This document shows positions 26,842 through 35,219 of a DNA stretch of 64,000 bases, one piece after another. Positions within the stretch are counted from its first letter, which is position 1; every line of letters starts with the position of its first letter. A program made the translations under genes and the position numbers. The stretch is from an uncultured Nocardioides sp. (GTDB lineage Bacteria; Actinomycetota; Actinomycetes; Propionibacteriales; Nocardioidaceae). The notes below the pieces were generated by a model. The model was not told where the DNA came from, ran no database searches, and was given only the letters and a program-made list of their open reading frames with translations. The DNA lies in the NCBI RefSeq assembly GCF_947489365.1, contig NZ_CANLDB010000001.1, positions 310,001-374,000 on the forward strand, written 5' to 3'.

Positions 26842-27681
26842 ATGAAGGTGGTCCTGTTCTGCGGCGGCCTGGGGATGCGCATGCGCACCGGGCCGGAGTC
26901 GCTGCCGAAGCCGATGATGCCGATCGGCTCCCGGCCGGTGCTGTGGCACGTCATGCGCTACTACGCGCACTTCGGGCACACCGAGTTCGTCCTCGCCCTG
27001 GGCCACGGCGCCCAAGCGGTGAAGGACTACTTCCTCACCTACCGCGAGACGTCGTCCAACGACTTCGTGCTCCGCCGCGGCGGGGCCGAGGTCGAGATGC
27101 TGTCGACGGACATCAGCGACTGGACGATCACCTTCGCCGACACCGGCGTGGGCTCGCCGATCGGGGAGCGGCTGCGGCGCGTGCGCCGGCACCTCGGCGA
27201 CGACGAGATCTTCCTGGCCAACTACGGCGACGTCCTGACCGACGCCCCGATGGACACCATCGTGTCCGAGTTCGCCGCCTCCGACGCGGTCGGCTCGATG
27301 CTCACCGTCAAGCCGCAGGACTCCTTCCACGTGGTCGGCATCGACCAGGGTCGGGTCACGGGCCTCACCGCCGTGGGCGACATGGACATGCGGATCAACG
27401 GCGGCTACTTCGTCTTCCGGCAGTCCATCTTCGACTACCTCGACGAGGGCGACGACCTCGTCATGGACGGCTGCGTGCGCGCCGCCAAGGACGGGCTGAT
27501 GCGGGCCGTCGAGTACGACGGGTTCTGGGCGCCGATGGACACCCTCAAGGAACGCTCGGCGCTGGAGGAGCGGTGGCGCCACGGGGACAGCCCGTGGACG
27601 CTGTGGCGCGGCGGCCGCTCGAACGGTGGGTCCGACGTGGCCGACGTGGAGCTCGAGACCCCCTCGGCGTCGGACGTCTGA
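26842..27681 (+). CDS. Glucose-1-phosphate cytidylyltransferase (RfbF-like)
   Basis: A 279-residue nucleotidyltransferase of the glucose-1-phosphate cytidylyltransferase subfamily. MKVVLFCGGLGMRMRTGPES is the nucleotide loop, followed by LPKPMMPIGSRPVLWHVM, FLANYGDVLTD (metal Asp) and RINGGYFVFRQSIFDYL. It makes CDP-glucose, the entry point to 3,6-dideoxyhexoses and related branched sugars. No recognisable RfbG or RfbH (4,6-dehydratase or E1) is in the window; those steps must come from elsewhere or the pathway differs. Starts 7 bases after the C-methyltransferase stop. Confidence 0.85.
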   Translation: MKVVLFCGGLGMRMRTGPESLPKPMMPIGSRPVLWHVMRYYAHFGHTEFVLALGHGAQAVKDYFLTYRETSSNDFVLRRGGAEVEMLSTDISDWTITFADTGVGSPIGERLRRVRRHLGDDEIFLANYGDVLTDAPMDTIVSEFAASDAVGSMLTVKPQDSFHVVGIDQGRVTGLTAVGDMDMRINGGYFVFRQSIFDYLDEGDDLVMDGCVRAAKDGLMRAVEYDGFWAPMDTLKERSALEERWRHGDSPWTLWRGGRSNGGSDVADVELETPSASDV

Positions 27682-28325
27682 TGCTCGGTCTCGCCCCCGC
27701 CGCCGGCCCGCTCGAGGTGCTCTGCCTCGGCGCGCACCCCGACGACGTCGAGATCGGGTGCGGCGCCACGCTGCTGACGCTCGCCGGGCGACCCGGCACG
27801 ACGGTGCGCGGCGTCGTCCTCACCGGCGGCGGCGGGCCCCGCGAGTCCGAGGCCCGCCAGGCGCTGCCCCGCTTCGTGCCCGGCGCGGAGGTCGAGGTCC
27901 ACGACCTGCCCGACGGCCGGCTGCCGCAGCACTGGGACGCCGTGAAGGAGACCCTCGAGGACGTGGGTCGTCGTACCGCCCCCGACCTCGTGCTCGCGCC
28001 GCGCACCGACGACGCCCACCAGGACCACCGCCTGATCGGCGACCTCGTCACCACCGTGTGGCGCGACGCGCTCGTGCTGCACTACGAGATCCCCAAGTGG
28101 GACGGCGACCTCGGGCCGATGACCCACTACGTGGGGGTGGACGACGCCGTCCGCGCCCGCAAGCAGGAGCTGCTCGACGTCAGCTTCCCCAGCCAGCACG
28201 CCCGCGACTGGTGGGACCCCGAGGTGTTCGGCGGGCTGATGCGGTTGCGCGGCATGGAGTGCCGGGCGCCGTACGCCGAGGCCTTCCGGTCCGCGAAGGT
28301 CCGTCTCGACCTGGGAGCAGTGTGA
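27681..28325 (+). CDS. PIG-L family deacetylase
   Basis: A 214-residue zinc hydrolase: LCLGAHPDDVEIGCGATLL gives the His-x2-Asp-Asp zinc site near residue 19, and RTDDAHQDHRLIGDLV gives the third His. PIG-L enzymes remove acetyl groups from N-acetylated amino sugars. In this cassette it probably deacetylates an amino-sugar intermediate. It shares TGATG with the cytidylyltransferase stop and its own stop with the next start, so it is translationally coupled to both. Confidence 0.84.
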   Translation: MLGLAPAAGPLEVLCLGAHPDDVEIGCGATLLTLAGRPGTTVRGVVLTGGGGPRESEARQALPRFVPGAEVEVHDLPDGRLPQHWDAVKETLEDVGRRTAPDLVLAPRTDDAHQDHRLIGDLVTTVWRDALVLHYEIPKWDGDLGPMTHYVGVDDAVRARKQELLDVSFPSQHARDWWDPEVFGGLMRLRGMECRAPYAEAFRSAKVRLDLGAV

Positions 28326-29902
28326 TGACCGAGCAGATCGTGCGGCAGTCGTTCGCGCAGTCCACCCGCCTGCAGGACCGCCTGCACGAGCTGGTCCCCG
28401 GCGGCGCCCACACCTACGCCCGTGGCGCCGACCAGTACCCCGAGCAGATGGCCCCCGTGCTGGTCCGCGGCGAGGGCGCGCGGGTGCTGGACGCCGACGG
28501 CAACTGGTTCGTCGAGTACGGCATGGGCCTGCGCTCGGTCACCCTCGGCCACGGCTACGCCCCGGTCGTCGACGCGGTCAGCGCGGCCATCCGCGACGGC
28601 GTCAGCTTCTCCCGGCCCTCGACCTGGGAGGTCCGGGCCGCCGAGCGCTTCCTGGAGCAGGTGCCGACCGCGGACATGGTGAAGTTCGCGAAGAACGGCT
28701 CCGACGCCTCGACCGCCGCGGTCCGGCTGGCCCGTGCCGCGACCGGCCGCGAGCTCGTCGCCGTGTGCGGCAGCCAGCCGTTCTTCTCCACCGACGACTG
28801 GTTCATCGGCACCACCCCGATGCACGCCGGCATCCCCGCCGCCGACCGGGCCCGCACCCTGACGTTCCCCTACAACGACCTCGACGCGCTCGACGCGCTC
28901 CTGCGCCGCCACCCGGGCCAGGTCGCCTGCGTGGTCATGGAGGCCGCGACCGGCACCGTCGAGCCCGAGCCCGGCTACCTCGAGGGCGTCCGCGCCCTCA
29001 CCGAGCAGCACGGCGTCGTGTGGGTGCTCGACGAGATGATCACCGGCATGCGCTGGTCCGCCGGCGGGGCGCAGGCGACGTACGGCGTGACGCCGGACCT
29101 GTCGACGTGGGGCAAGGCCCTCGGCAACGGGTTCGCGGTCTCCGCCCTGGCGGGGCGGCGCGACCTCATGGAGCTCGGCGGGCTGCGGACCTCCCAGTCG
29201 CGGGCGTTCCTGCTCTCCAGCACCCACGGCGCCGAGGTCACCGGGCTCGCGGCGTACCTCGCGGTGGCCGACGCGTACGACGCCCTCGACGTGGTGGGCA
29301 CGATGGAGCGCCGCGGCGCGGCCCTGGCCGCCGGGGTCAACGACCTCGCCGCCGTCCACGGGGTCACCGGCCACGTCGAGGCGCTCGGCCGGCCCTCCTG
29401 CCTGGTCTTCGCCACCCGGGACGCCGACGGTCAGGCGTCCCAGGCCTACCGGACGCTGTTCCTCCAGAGCCTGCTCGAGCACGGGGTGCTCGGCCAGTCC
29501 TTCGTCATCTCCGCCGCGCACACCGAGGCCGACGTCGACCTGACGCTCGCCGCGGTGGACGCCGCGCTGCCGACGTACCGGCGGGCGCTGGAGCAGGGCA
29601 GCGTCGACGGCCTGCTCCGCGGCCGCCCGGTCGCCCCCGCGCTGCGCGACCGCGCCGAGCCCCGCCGCCTGCTCCTCCCGGACGCCCCGATGGTCGAGAC
29701 CGTGGCGCTCGTGGAGGCGGCGTCCCTCGCGGAGGTGGCGGCCGACGACGAGGCCGTGCTGCTCCACGGGGCGGTGCGCCTGGGCGACGGGGAGCCGGTC
29801 GGCGAGGCGCTCGTGCTGCCGGAGTCGGTCCTGGAGCAGATGCCCGGTGTCGTGCCCGGTGACGTGGTGGTCGACCCGGCCCCCGGCGACGACGCCCGGT
29901 GA
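28325..29902 (+). CDS. Glutamate-1-semialdehyde-aminomutase-like PLP enzyme with C-terminal extension
   Basis: A 525-residue class III PLP protein. The aminomutase-like core (about 1-445) has VPGGAHTYARGADQYPE, FAKNGSDASTAAVRLARAAT, VWVLDEMITGMRW and the Schiff-base lysine in STWGKALGNGF. True HemL proteins are about 430 residues; this one has about 75 further residues (about 450-525) ending GVVPGDVVVDPAP, absent from HemL. Surroundings are sugar-modification genes, not haem genes, so it probably aminates or isomerises a sugar nucleotide. The frame continues to a GTGA overlap with the next gene, so the extension is real. Confidence 0.8.
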   Translation: MTEQIVRQSFAQSTRLQDRLHELVPGGAHTYARGADQYPEQMAPVLVRGEGARVLDADGNWFVEYGMGLRSVTLGHGYAPVVDAVSAAIRDGVSFSRPSTWEVRAAERFLEQVPTADMVKFAKNGSDASTAAVRLARAATGRELVAVCGSQPFFSTDDWFIGTTPMHAGIPAADRARTLTFPYNDLDALDALLRRHPGQVACVVMEAATGTVEPEPGYLEGVRALTEQHGVVWVLDEMITGMRWSAGGAQATYGVTPDLSTWGKALGNGFAVSALAGRRDLMELGGLRTSQSRAFLLSSTHGAEVTGLAAYLAVADAYDALDVVGTMERRGAALAAGVNDLAAVHGVTGHVEALGRPSCLVFATRDADGQASQAYRTLFLQSLLEHGVLGQSFVISAAHTEADVDLTLAAVDAALPTYRRALEQGSVDGLLRGRPVAPALRDRAEPRRLLLPDAPMVETVALVEAASLAEVAADDEAVLLHGAVRLGDGEPVGEALVLPESVLEQMPGVVPGDVVVDPAPGDDAR

Positions 29903-31278
29903 GCACGCCGCCCACCGTCGCCGCGCTCACCGACGCCCTGCGCGCCGGCACCACCTCGGCGGGCGAGGACCTCGCCGTCCTCGGCGAGCGGCTGCACGCC
30001 CGGATGGCGGCGCTGTACCCGCTCCCGCGCAGCCTCACCGGCCCCGGTGTCCGGGCGACGCTCGACCTGCTCGAGCAGGGCCTCGACGGGGTCGCGGCGA
30101 TCGAGCGGCACGAGGTGCCGACCGGCACCCGCGCCCACGACTGGACGATCACCGACGAGTGGGCCCTGCGGCGGGCGTGGATCACCGACACCACCACCGG
30201 CGACGTGGTCGTCGACACCGACGTCCACACGCTGCACGTGGTCGGCTACAGCGTCCCCGTGCGGACGACGCTCAGCCGCGACGAGCTGCTGCCGCACCTG
30301 CACACGCTGCCCGACCGTCCGGACGCCGTCCCGTACCGGACCAGCTACTACCACCGCACCTGGGGCTTCTGCCTGACCCAGCGCCAGCTCGACGGGCTGG
30401 GGGAGGGGCCGTTCGAGGTCGTGGTGGACGCCGACCTCGGCCCCGGCCACATGACGTACGGCGAGATCCTGCTGCCGGCCACCGAGCCCCCGCCCGACGG
30501 CGAGGAGGCCGGTGAGGTGCTGCTGTCGGCGCACCTGTGCCACCCCTCGCTGGCGAACGACAACCTGTCGGGCCTGGTGCTGGTCACCGAGCTCGTGCGG
30601 CTGCTCGCCGCCGTGCCGCGACGGCACGCCTACCGGGTGGTCCTCGCGCCGGGCACCGTCGGCGCCGTCCTGTGGCTCTCGCGCAACGCCGACGTGCTCC
30701 CGCGGATCCGCCACGGGCTGGTCCTCACCGGCCTCGGGGGACCGGGCGCGCTGGTCTACAAGCGGACCCGCCGCGGCGACCGCCCGATCGACGCGGCCGT
30801 CTCCCACGTCGTACGGCGGCGGGGCGGGGAGGTCCGCGACTACTCGCCGTGGGGCTACGACGAGCGGCAGTACAACGCGCTCGGCTTCGACCTGCCCGTC
30901 GGCCGCCTGTCGCGCACCCCGCACAACGAGTACGCCGAGTACCACACCTCCGACGACGACCTCGGGCACGTGACGCCCGCCGAGCTCACCGACGCGCTCG
31001 TCGCGCTCGTCGAGGTGGTCGACGTCCTCGAGGACGACGCGCGCCCCCGCAACCTCGCGCCGTACGGCGAGCCGCAGCTGGGCACCCGCGGGATCTACCC
31101 GACGACGGGCGGCAGGGCCGCGAGCGACGCGGTGATGGCGATGCTCTGGACGCTGGCGTACGCCGACGGGGAGACGTCCCTGCTCGACGTCGCGGCACGG
31201 GCCGACCTGGACTTCGCGGCCATCCGGACGGCGGCTGCGACGTTGTCCGGCGCGGACCTCCTCGACGGGCTAGGTTGA
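29899..31278 (+). CDS. DUF4910/DUF2172 aminopeptidase-like protein with C-terminal winged helix
   Basis: A 459-residue protein. The N-terminal part (LHARMAALYPLPRSLTGPGV) and central M28-like domain (AHLCHPSLANDNLSG, FDLPVGRLSRTPHNEYAEYHTSDDD) match the DUF4910/DUF2172 family, and the last 70 residues look like its HTH_47 winged helix. The zinc-ligand pattern of M28 peptidases (His-x-Cys-His...Asp-Asn, Glu, His) is kept. Homologues sit in polysaccharide and sugar-modification clusters, where an amide-bond-forming or hydrolysing role has been supposed but, to my knowledge, not shown. Coupled to the PLP enzyme by a GTGA overlap. Confidence 0.8.
   Translation: MSTPPTVAALTDALRAGTTSAGEDLAVLGERLHARMAALYPLPRSLTGPGVRATLDLLEQGLDGVAAIERHEVPTGTRAHDWTITDEWALRRAWITDTTTGDVVVDTDVHTLHVVGYSVPVRTTLSRDELLPHLHTLPDRPDAVPYRTSYYHRTWGFCLTQRQLDGLGEGPFEVVVDADLGPGHMTYGEILLPATEPPPDGEEAGEVLLSAHLCHPSLANDNLSGLVLVTELVRLLAAVPRRHAYRVVLAPGTVGAVLWLSRNADVLPRIRHGLVLTGLGGPGALVYKRTRRGDRPIDAAVSHVVRRRGGEVRDYSPWGYDERQYNALGFDLPVGRLSRTPHNEYAEYHTSDDDLGHVTPAELTDALVALVEVVDVLEDDARPRNLAPYGEPQLGTRGIYPTTGGRAASDAVMAMLWTLAYADGETSLLDVAARADLDFAAIRTAAATLSGADLLDGLG
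31271..31276 (+). promoter_or_regulatory. -10 element TAGGTT, possible leaderless promoter for the SDR gene
   Basis: TAGGTT ends 7 bases before the GTG at 31284 and overlaps the DUF4910 stop codon, so the SDR may be expressed both from the operon and separately. Confidence 0.4.
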
Positions 31279-31283
31279 GCGCC

Positions 31284-32291
31284 GTGCGCGTCCTCGTCAC
31301 CGGCTCAGACGGCTACCTCGGCAGCCTCCTCGTCACCGAGCTGAGGTCCGGCGGCCACGACGTCGCCACCCTCGACTCCGGTCTCTACCGGCGGGCGCTG
31401 CTCGAGTCGCGCGACGACCCCGACTCGACCGGCGACACCCGCGACGTGGCCGCCACGGCGCTCGCGGGCCGCGACGTCGTCGTCCACCTCGCCGAGCTGT
31501 CCAACGACCCGCTCGGCGAGCTCGACCCCGACCTGACGGTGGCGATCAACCACCGCGGCTCCGTCCGGCTCGCCGACCTCGCCGCCGAGGCCGGCGTCGG
31601 TCGGTTCGTCTACTTCTCCTCCTGCAGCGTGTACGGCGCCACCGGCGACGCGATCGTCGACGAGGAGGGCCCGACGAACCCGCTGACGGCGTACGCCCGC
31701 TGCAAGGTCGCCGTCGAGCAGGACCTGCTCGGCACGGACCGCGGCGACCTCGTCCCGGTGATGCTGCGCAACGCGACGGTCTACGGCCCCTCGCCCGCGC
31801 TCCGCCTGGACCTCGCGATCAACGAGTTCGTGTACGACGCCGTCATCAACGGCGCGGTGCGGATGCGCAGCGCCGGCACCTCGTGGCGCCCGTTCGTGCA
31901 GGCCGGCGACATCGCGATCGCCGCCCGCGCGCTGATGGAGGCCCCGATCGAGTCGGTGGGCCGCCAGATCGTGAACGTCGGCTCCGACGAGGCGACGGTC
32001 CAGGTCAGCACGGCCGCCGAGATCGTCGGCCGCCTCACCGGCGCCCCCGTCGAGATCGCCGACCCCTCCCCGGACCTCCGCGACTACCGGGTCTCCTTCG
32101 CGAAGCTCTCCTCGCTGCTGCCGGACCTGCGGATGCGGCCCATCGAGGACGGCATCGGTGACCTCGTCGCCTTCGTCCGCGACCACGCCGACGACTTCCG
32201 CGCCCGCCCCAAGGATGACTTCTTCCGCCTCGCCGAGCTCCGCCGCCGCCGCGAGGCCGGCGAGCTCGACGAGGCGCTGCGGCGTACGTAG
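31284..32291 (+). CDS. NAD-dependent epimerase/dehydratase (extended SDR)
   Basis: A 335-residue extended SDR acting on a nucleotide sugar. It has the NAD motif VTGSDGYLGSLL (about 4-15), HLAELSNDPLGELDPDLT, the catalytic Ser in YFSSCSVYG and the Tyr-x3-Lys in AYARCKVAVEQ. RPFVQAGDIAIAARALME belongs to the NDP-sugar half. It lacks a clear signature for a 4,6-dehydratase active site, so epimerase, reductase or dehydratase remain open. The start is either GTG 31284 (used) or TTG 31275. Last gene of the modified-sugar cassette. Confidence 0.82.
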   Translation: MRVLVTGSDGYLGSLLVTELRSGGHDVATLDSGLYRRALLESRDDPDSTGDTRDVAATALAGRDVVVHLAELSNDPLGELDPDLTVAINHRGSVRLADLAAEAGVGRFVYFSSCSVYGATGDAIVDEEGPTNPLTAYARCKVAVEQDLLGTDRGDLVPVMLRNATVYGPSPALRLDLAINEFVYDAVINGAVRMRSAGTSWRPFVQAGDIAIAARALMEAPIESVGRQIVNVGSDEATVQVSTAAEIVGRLTGAPVEIADPSPDLRDYRVSFAKLSSLLPDLRMRPIEDGIGDLVAFVRDHADDFRARPKDDFFRLAELRRRREAGELDEALRRT

Positions 32292-32326
32292 GACGTCCGG
32301 GGTCGGCCCGGCCGGCTGCTCGGCGG

Positions 32327-32399
32327 GAGGACGGACGTGCAGAAGTCCCGCTGACGGCGACGACACGTGCTCGTCGGCGACTTCTGCACGTCGGTCCTC
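32327..32399. repeat. 73-bp near-perfect hairpin element
   Basis: The arms GAGGACGGACGTGCAGAAGTC and its complement pair over 21 bp with one mismatch, enclosing a centre that holds CACGTG flanked by CGACGA/TCGTCG. It starts 36 bases after the SDR stop. It may terminate that operon, but its size and form look like a dispersed palindromic repeat. Confidence 0.75.
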
Positions 32400-32458
32400 G
32401 CAACAGACGAGGCCCTCGTGGCCGGCCCGCTCCTTCCCCAGGCCGGGCCGGTCCCACC

Positions 32459-32523
32459 GGGTAGTCCCCCGCGTCCCGGTCGTCCCGAGGACGCCGGAAG
32501 GACCGATGGTAAGGGGACTACCC
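32459..32523. repeat. 65-bp inverted repeat with GGGTAGTCCCC ends
   Basis: A perfect 11-bp terminal inverted repeat (GGGTAGTCCCC / GGGGACTACCC) with an inner CGGTC/GACCG pair. It ends 31 bases before the stop of the MerR gene, so it lies between the 3' ends of two convergent operons. The rest of 32292-32553 shows no gene. Confidence 0.7.
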
Positions 32524-32553
32524 GCCGCGGGCGTCCGAGCCTGTGGAGACCGC

Positions 32554-33375
32554 TCAGCCCAGCGGCTGCTGCAGCTCCACGACCCAGCGCGTGCCGCCGG
32601 GCTCGTACGGCGTGGAGTGGTAGACCTCGCGGCAGGTGCCGGCGGGGGTGAGGCCGCGCCGCTCGACCTCGGTGACCAGGGACTGCCAGGCGCCGGCGAT
32701 GCCCGACAGGTCCGCCGCGTCGTACGTCGTCACGAGGGCGCGGTCGACGGCCGTCAGCTCCGCCGACTCGAGGCCGTCGACGCCACCGTCGACCTGCTCG
32801 GCGGCCGCCGCGCGCAGGCCGTCGCCGTCCGGGCCGGACTCCGGCGTGTAGTGGGCGATCCCGGGGCCGGTGCGGAGGGCCGCGGCGGCGTCGACGGCCT
32901 CGTTGACGGCGCCGAACATCATGCCCATCTCCGCCTCGATGGCGGCCATGTCCGTGACGACGACGGACCTCTGGACGAGCCGCAGGGACGGGAGGGCGGT
33001 CTCGGTGAACTGCAGGGTGGTGCTCATGGCGTGCTCCTTCGTGATCGTGGAGAGCCGCGCCTCGACCCGGGCGAGGCGACCGCGGTCGACCGCGATCTGC
33101 GCACGCAGCTCGTCCCGCCGCTCCCGCAGCAGGGCGACCACCCGGTCGCCGCCCGAGGCGTCCGCCTCGAGCAGCTCGGCGACCCGCTCCAGCCCGAAGC
33201 CCAGGTCCTTCAGCGCCACCAGGTGGTTGGCGCGGTCGAGCTGGGCGGCGGCGTACGAGCGGTAACCGGTGTGGGGGTCGACCCGGTGCGGCCTCAGCAG
33301 GCCGAGCTGGTCGTAGTGCCGCAGCATCCTCACGGACACCCCGGCCAGGCGGGCGAACTCTCCGATACTCATCAT
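32554..33375 (-). CDS. MerR-family regulator with GyrI-like effector-binding domain
   Basis: A 273-residue regulator. The MerR winged helix (1-70) reads SIGEFARLAGVSVRMLRHYD, LGLLRPHRVDPHTGYRSY; a coiled-coil dimer helix (75-115) and a C-terminal GyrI/SOUL-type ligand pocket (about 120-273, ending WVVELQQPLG) follow. This is the BmrR-like one-component design that binds amphipathic drugs or metabolites. Two consecutive ATG codons are possible starts. A MerR-type operator lies in the divergent gap; the neighbouring kinase-like genes are candidate targets. Confidence 0.83.
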   Translation of the reverse strand: MMSIGEFARLAGVSVRMLRHYDQLGLLRPHRVDPHTGYRSYAAAQLDRANHLVALKDLGFGLERVAELLEADASGGDRVVALLRERRDELRAQIAVDRGRLARVEARLSTITKEHAMSTTLQFTETALPSLRLVQRSVVVTDMAAIEAEMGMMFGAVNEAVDAAAALRTGPGIAHYTPESGPDGDGLRAAAAEQVDGGVDGLESAELTAVDRALVTTYDAADLSGIAGAWQSLVTEVERRGLTPAGTCREVYHSTPYEPGGTRWVVELQQPLG

Positions 33376-33396
33376 GGCGAACCCCACGAGACCGTC

Positions 33397-33415
33397 TGAC
33401 ACCGTGTGAGGGTCA
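33397..33415. promoter_or_regulatory. Candidate MerR operator
   Basis: TGACACCGTGTGAGGGTCA: an imperfect 19-base dyad (TGACaC...GgGTCA, with ACACcGTGT at its left centre) in the gap between the divergent MerR and kinase genes, starting 22 bases upstream of the MerR start. Confidence 0.4.
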
Positions 33416-33441
33416 AGGATGGCGGAGGAGAGGATCGTGGC

Positions 33442-34293
33442 GTGTCCGACCTCGACCCTGCCCTCGCCTGGGCGGCGGAGCACCTCGGCCGCCTCGCCGA
33501 CGTACGTCGCCTCGAGGGCGGCTGGACCTCCACCATGCTCCGCCTGGTGCCCGCCGACGGCCCCGACGCGGTGCTCCGGCTGATGACCGAGGAGCCGTGG
33601 CGCACCCACGGCGCGGGGCTCACCACCCGGGAGGCCGAGGTGCAGACGATGCTCGCGGACGGCGACGTCCCGGCACCGCGCTCCCTCGCCCTCGACGCGG
33701 ACGCCGCCGCCTGCGGCCATCCCGCGCACCTCATGACCCTCCTGCCCGGCCGGGTCGAGGCCGAGCGCGCCGACCCCGCCGCCCTCGCCGCGCTCCTGGC
33801 GCAGGTGCACGCGGTCGTCCCGACCATCGCCGTGCGGACCTACCAGTCGTGGGCGTGGGAGGAGAAGTACGTCGTCCGCGACTGGGCCCGCGATCCCGGG
33901 CTGTGGGAGGCGGCGTTCGACCTCCTGCGCACCGAGCCCCCGGCGTACGAGCCCACGTTCCTGCACCGCGACTTCCAGCCACGCAACGTGCTCTGGGACG
34001 CCGGCCGTGTGACGGGGCTCGTCGACTGGGTCGAGACCTCCGTCGGCCCCGCCTGGCTCGACGTCGCCCACGGTGCGACCAACCTCGCCGTGCACAGCGG
34101 GCCCGAGGCGGCCGAGGTGTTCGCGACGACGTACGTCCGGGCGACCGGCGCGACGCCGCAGCCGTACTTCGACGTGATGGACGTCGTCGGCTTCCTCCCG
34201 CCGCCGGGCCGCGCGATCTTCCTGCCCGAGGCGTGGCAGCGCGAGCGCCTCGAGGACCGGTTGCGCGTCGTGATGGCCCGGGTCGAGGCGTGA
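33442..34293 (+). CDS. Aminoglycoside-phosphotransferase-like kinase
   Basis: A 283-residue APH-fold kinase: AVLRLM (ATP lysine replaced by Arg in this position), then a C-lobe with FLHRDFQPRNVLWD (catalytic His-x-Asp and Asn) and GLVDWVETSVGPAWLDVAH (metal Asp). Members phosphorylate aminoglycosides, choline, homoserine or other small alcohols. The GTG at 33442 with an upstream AGGAGAGGAT is chosen over a start at 33406. A second kinase of the same fold overlaps it by four bases. Substrate unknown; a resistance role is possible but not shown. Confidence 0.8.
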   Translation: MSDLDPALAWAAEHLGRLADVRRLEGGWTSTMLRLVPADGPDAVLRLMTEEPWRTHGAGLTTREAEVQTMLADGDVPAPRSLALDADAAACGHPAHLMTLLPGRVEAERADPAALAALLAQVHAVVPTIAVRTYQSWAWEEKYVVRDWARDPGLWEAAFDLLRTEPPAYEPTFLHRDFQPRNVLWDAGRVTGLVDWVETSVGPAWLDVAHGATNLAVHSGPEAAEVFATTYVRATGATPQPYFDVMDVVGFLPPPGRAIFLPEAWQRERLEDRLRVVMARVEA

Positions 34294-35219
34294 CCCCTCG
34301 CCTGCAGCCCCTGGTCCGGGCGCGCCTGGCGGCGATGGGCACCGCGGGGGAGGACTGGACCGCCGCGCTGCCCGACCTGCTCGCCGACCTCGCCCGCGCC
34401 TGGGGCCTGGACCTCGGTCGCGGACTGCCCGGCGGCTCCGCGTCGTACGTCGCCCGCGCGACGACGCGCGACGGCACCGACGTCGTCCTCAAGGTCGGCC
34501 TGCCCGGCCAGGTCGAGGCGGTCGCACGGGAGGCCGCGGTGCTGCGGGCCGCCGACGGCCGGGGCTACGCGCGGTTCCTCGCCCACGACGGGGAGCGGGG
34601 CGCCGTGCTGATGGAGGCGCTCGGCCCCTCGTTGGAGCGCGGGATGCTCGGCCCGCACCGCACCCTCGACGCCCTCGGCGCGACCCTGCCCGACGCCTGG
34701 GCGCTCGACCTCGACGAGCCCCGGGCCGGCGCGAGCCGCGCCGACGAGCTCGCCACGATGGTCCGCGACCTGGCCGAGGGCCACCCCGGCGCCTGCGACG
34801 ACGCCGTCCTCGACCGGGCGCTGTCGGTCGCCGCGTGGCTGGCGTCCGGCGACGACCCCGACGCCCGGGTGTGGGCCCACGGCGACCCGCACCCCGCGAA
34901 CGCCCTGCGGCGCGGTGACGGACCGGACGACGCCTGGGCGTTCGTCGACCCCGACGGCCTGTGGGCCGACCCGGCGTACGACGCGGGCATCGCGGTCCGC
35001 GAGTGGCTCGGCCGCGTCGAGGAGGCCGCCCGCCACGGCGACCAGCACGCCCTGATCGCCTCGTACGCCGGGCGGCTGGCCGCCGCCACCGGCCTCGACG
35101 CCGAGCGGGTCGCCGCGTGGGGCTACCTCGAGCGCGTCAGCACCGGGCTGTACGTGCTCGACTTCGGCGCCGACGCGATGGGCCGACGCTTCCTCGACTC
35201 CGCCCGCCTACTGTTGTAG
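34290..35219 (+). CDS. Aminoglycoside/hydroxyurea antibiotic resistance kinase-like protein
   Basis: A 309-residue kinase of the APH(6)/hur family. GGSASYVARAT (P-loop-like), VVLKVGLPG (ATP lysine), VLMEALGPSL, VWAHGDPHPANALRRG (catalytic loop) and FVDPDGLWADPAYDAGIAVR are all present. Family members inactivate streptomycin or hydroxyurea by phosphorylation. It starts in a GTGA overlap with the first kinase, so the two are co-translated. The last 12 bases overlap the convergent hydrolase gene. Confidence 0.8.
   Translation: MTPRLQPLVRARLAAMGTAGEDWTAALPDLLADLARAWGLDLGRGLPGGSASYVARATTRDGTDVVLKVGLPGQVEAVAREAAVLRAADGRGYARFLAHDGERGAVLMEALGPSLERGMLGPHRTLDALGATLPDAWALDLDEPRAGASRADELATMVRDLAEGHPGACDDAVLDRALSVAAWLASGDDPDARVWAHGDPHPANALRRGDGPDDAWAFVDPDGLWADPAYDAGIAVREWLGRVEEAARHGDQHALIASYAGRLAAATGLDAERVAAWGYLERVSTGLYVLDFGADAMGRRFLDSARLLL

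Noticed and set aside
28325..29902. Calling this gene hemL
   Set aside because: No other tetrapyrrole genes are near, the protein is about 95 residues longer than HemL, and it lies inside a sugar cassette.
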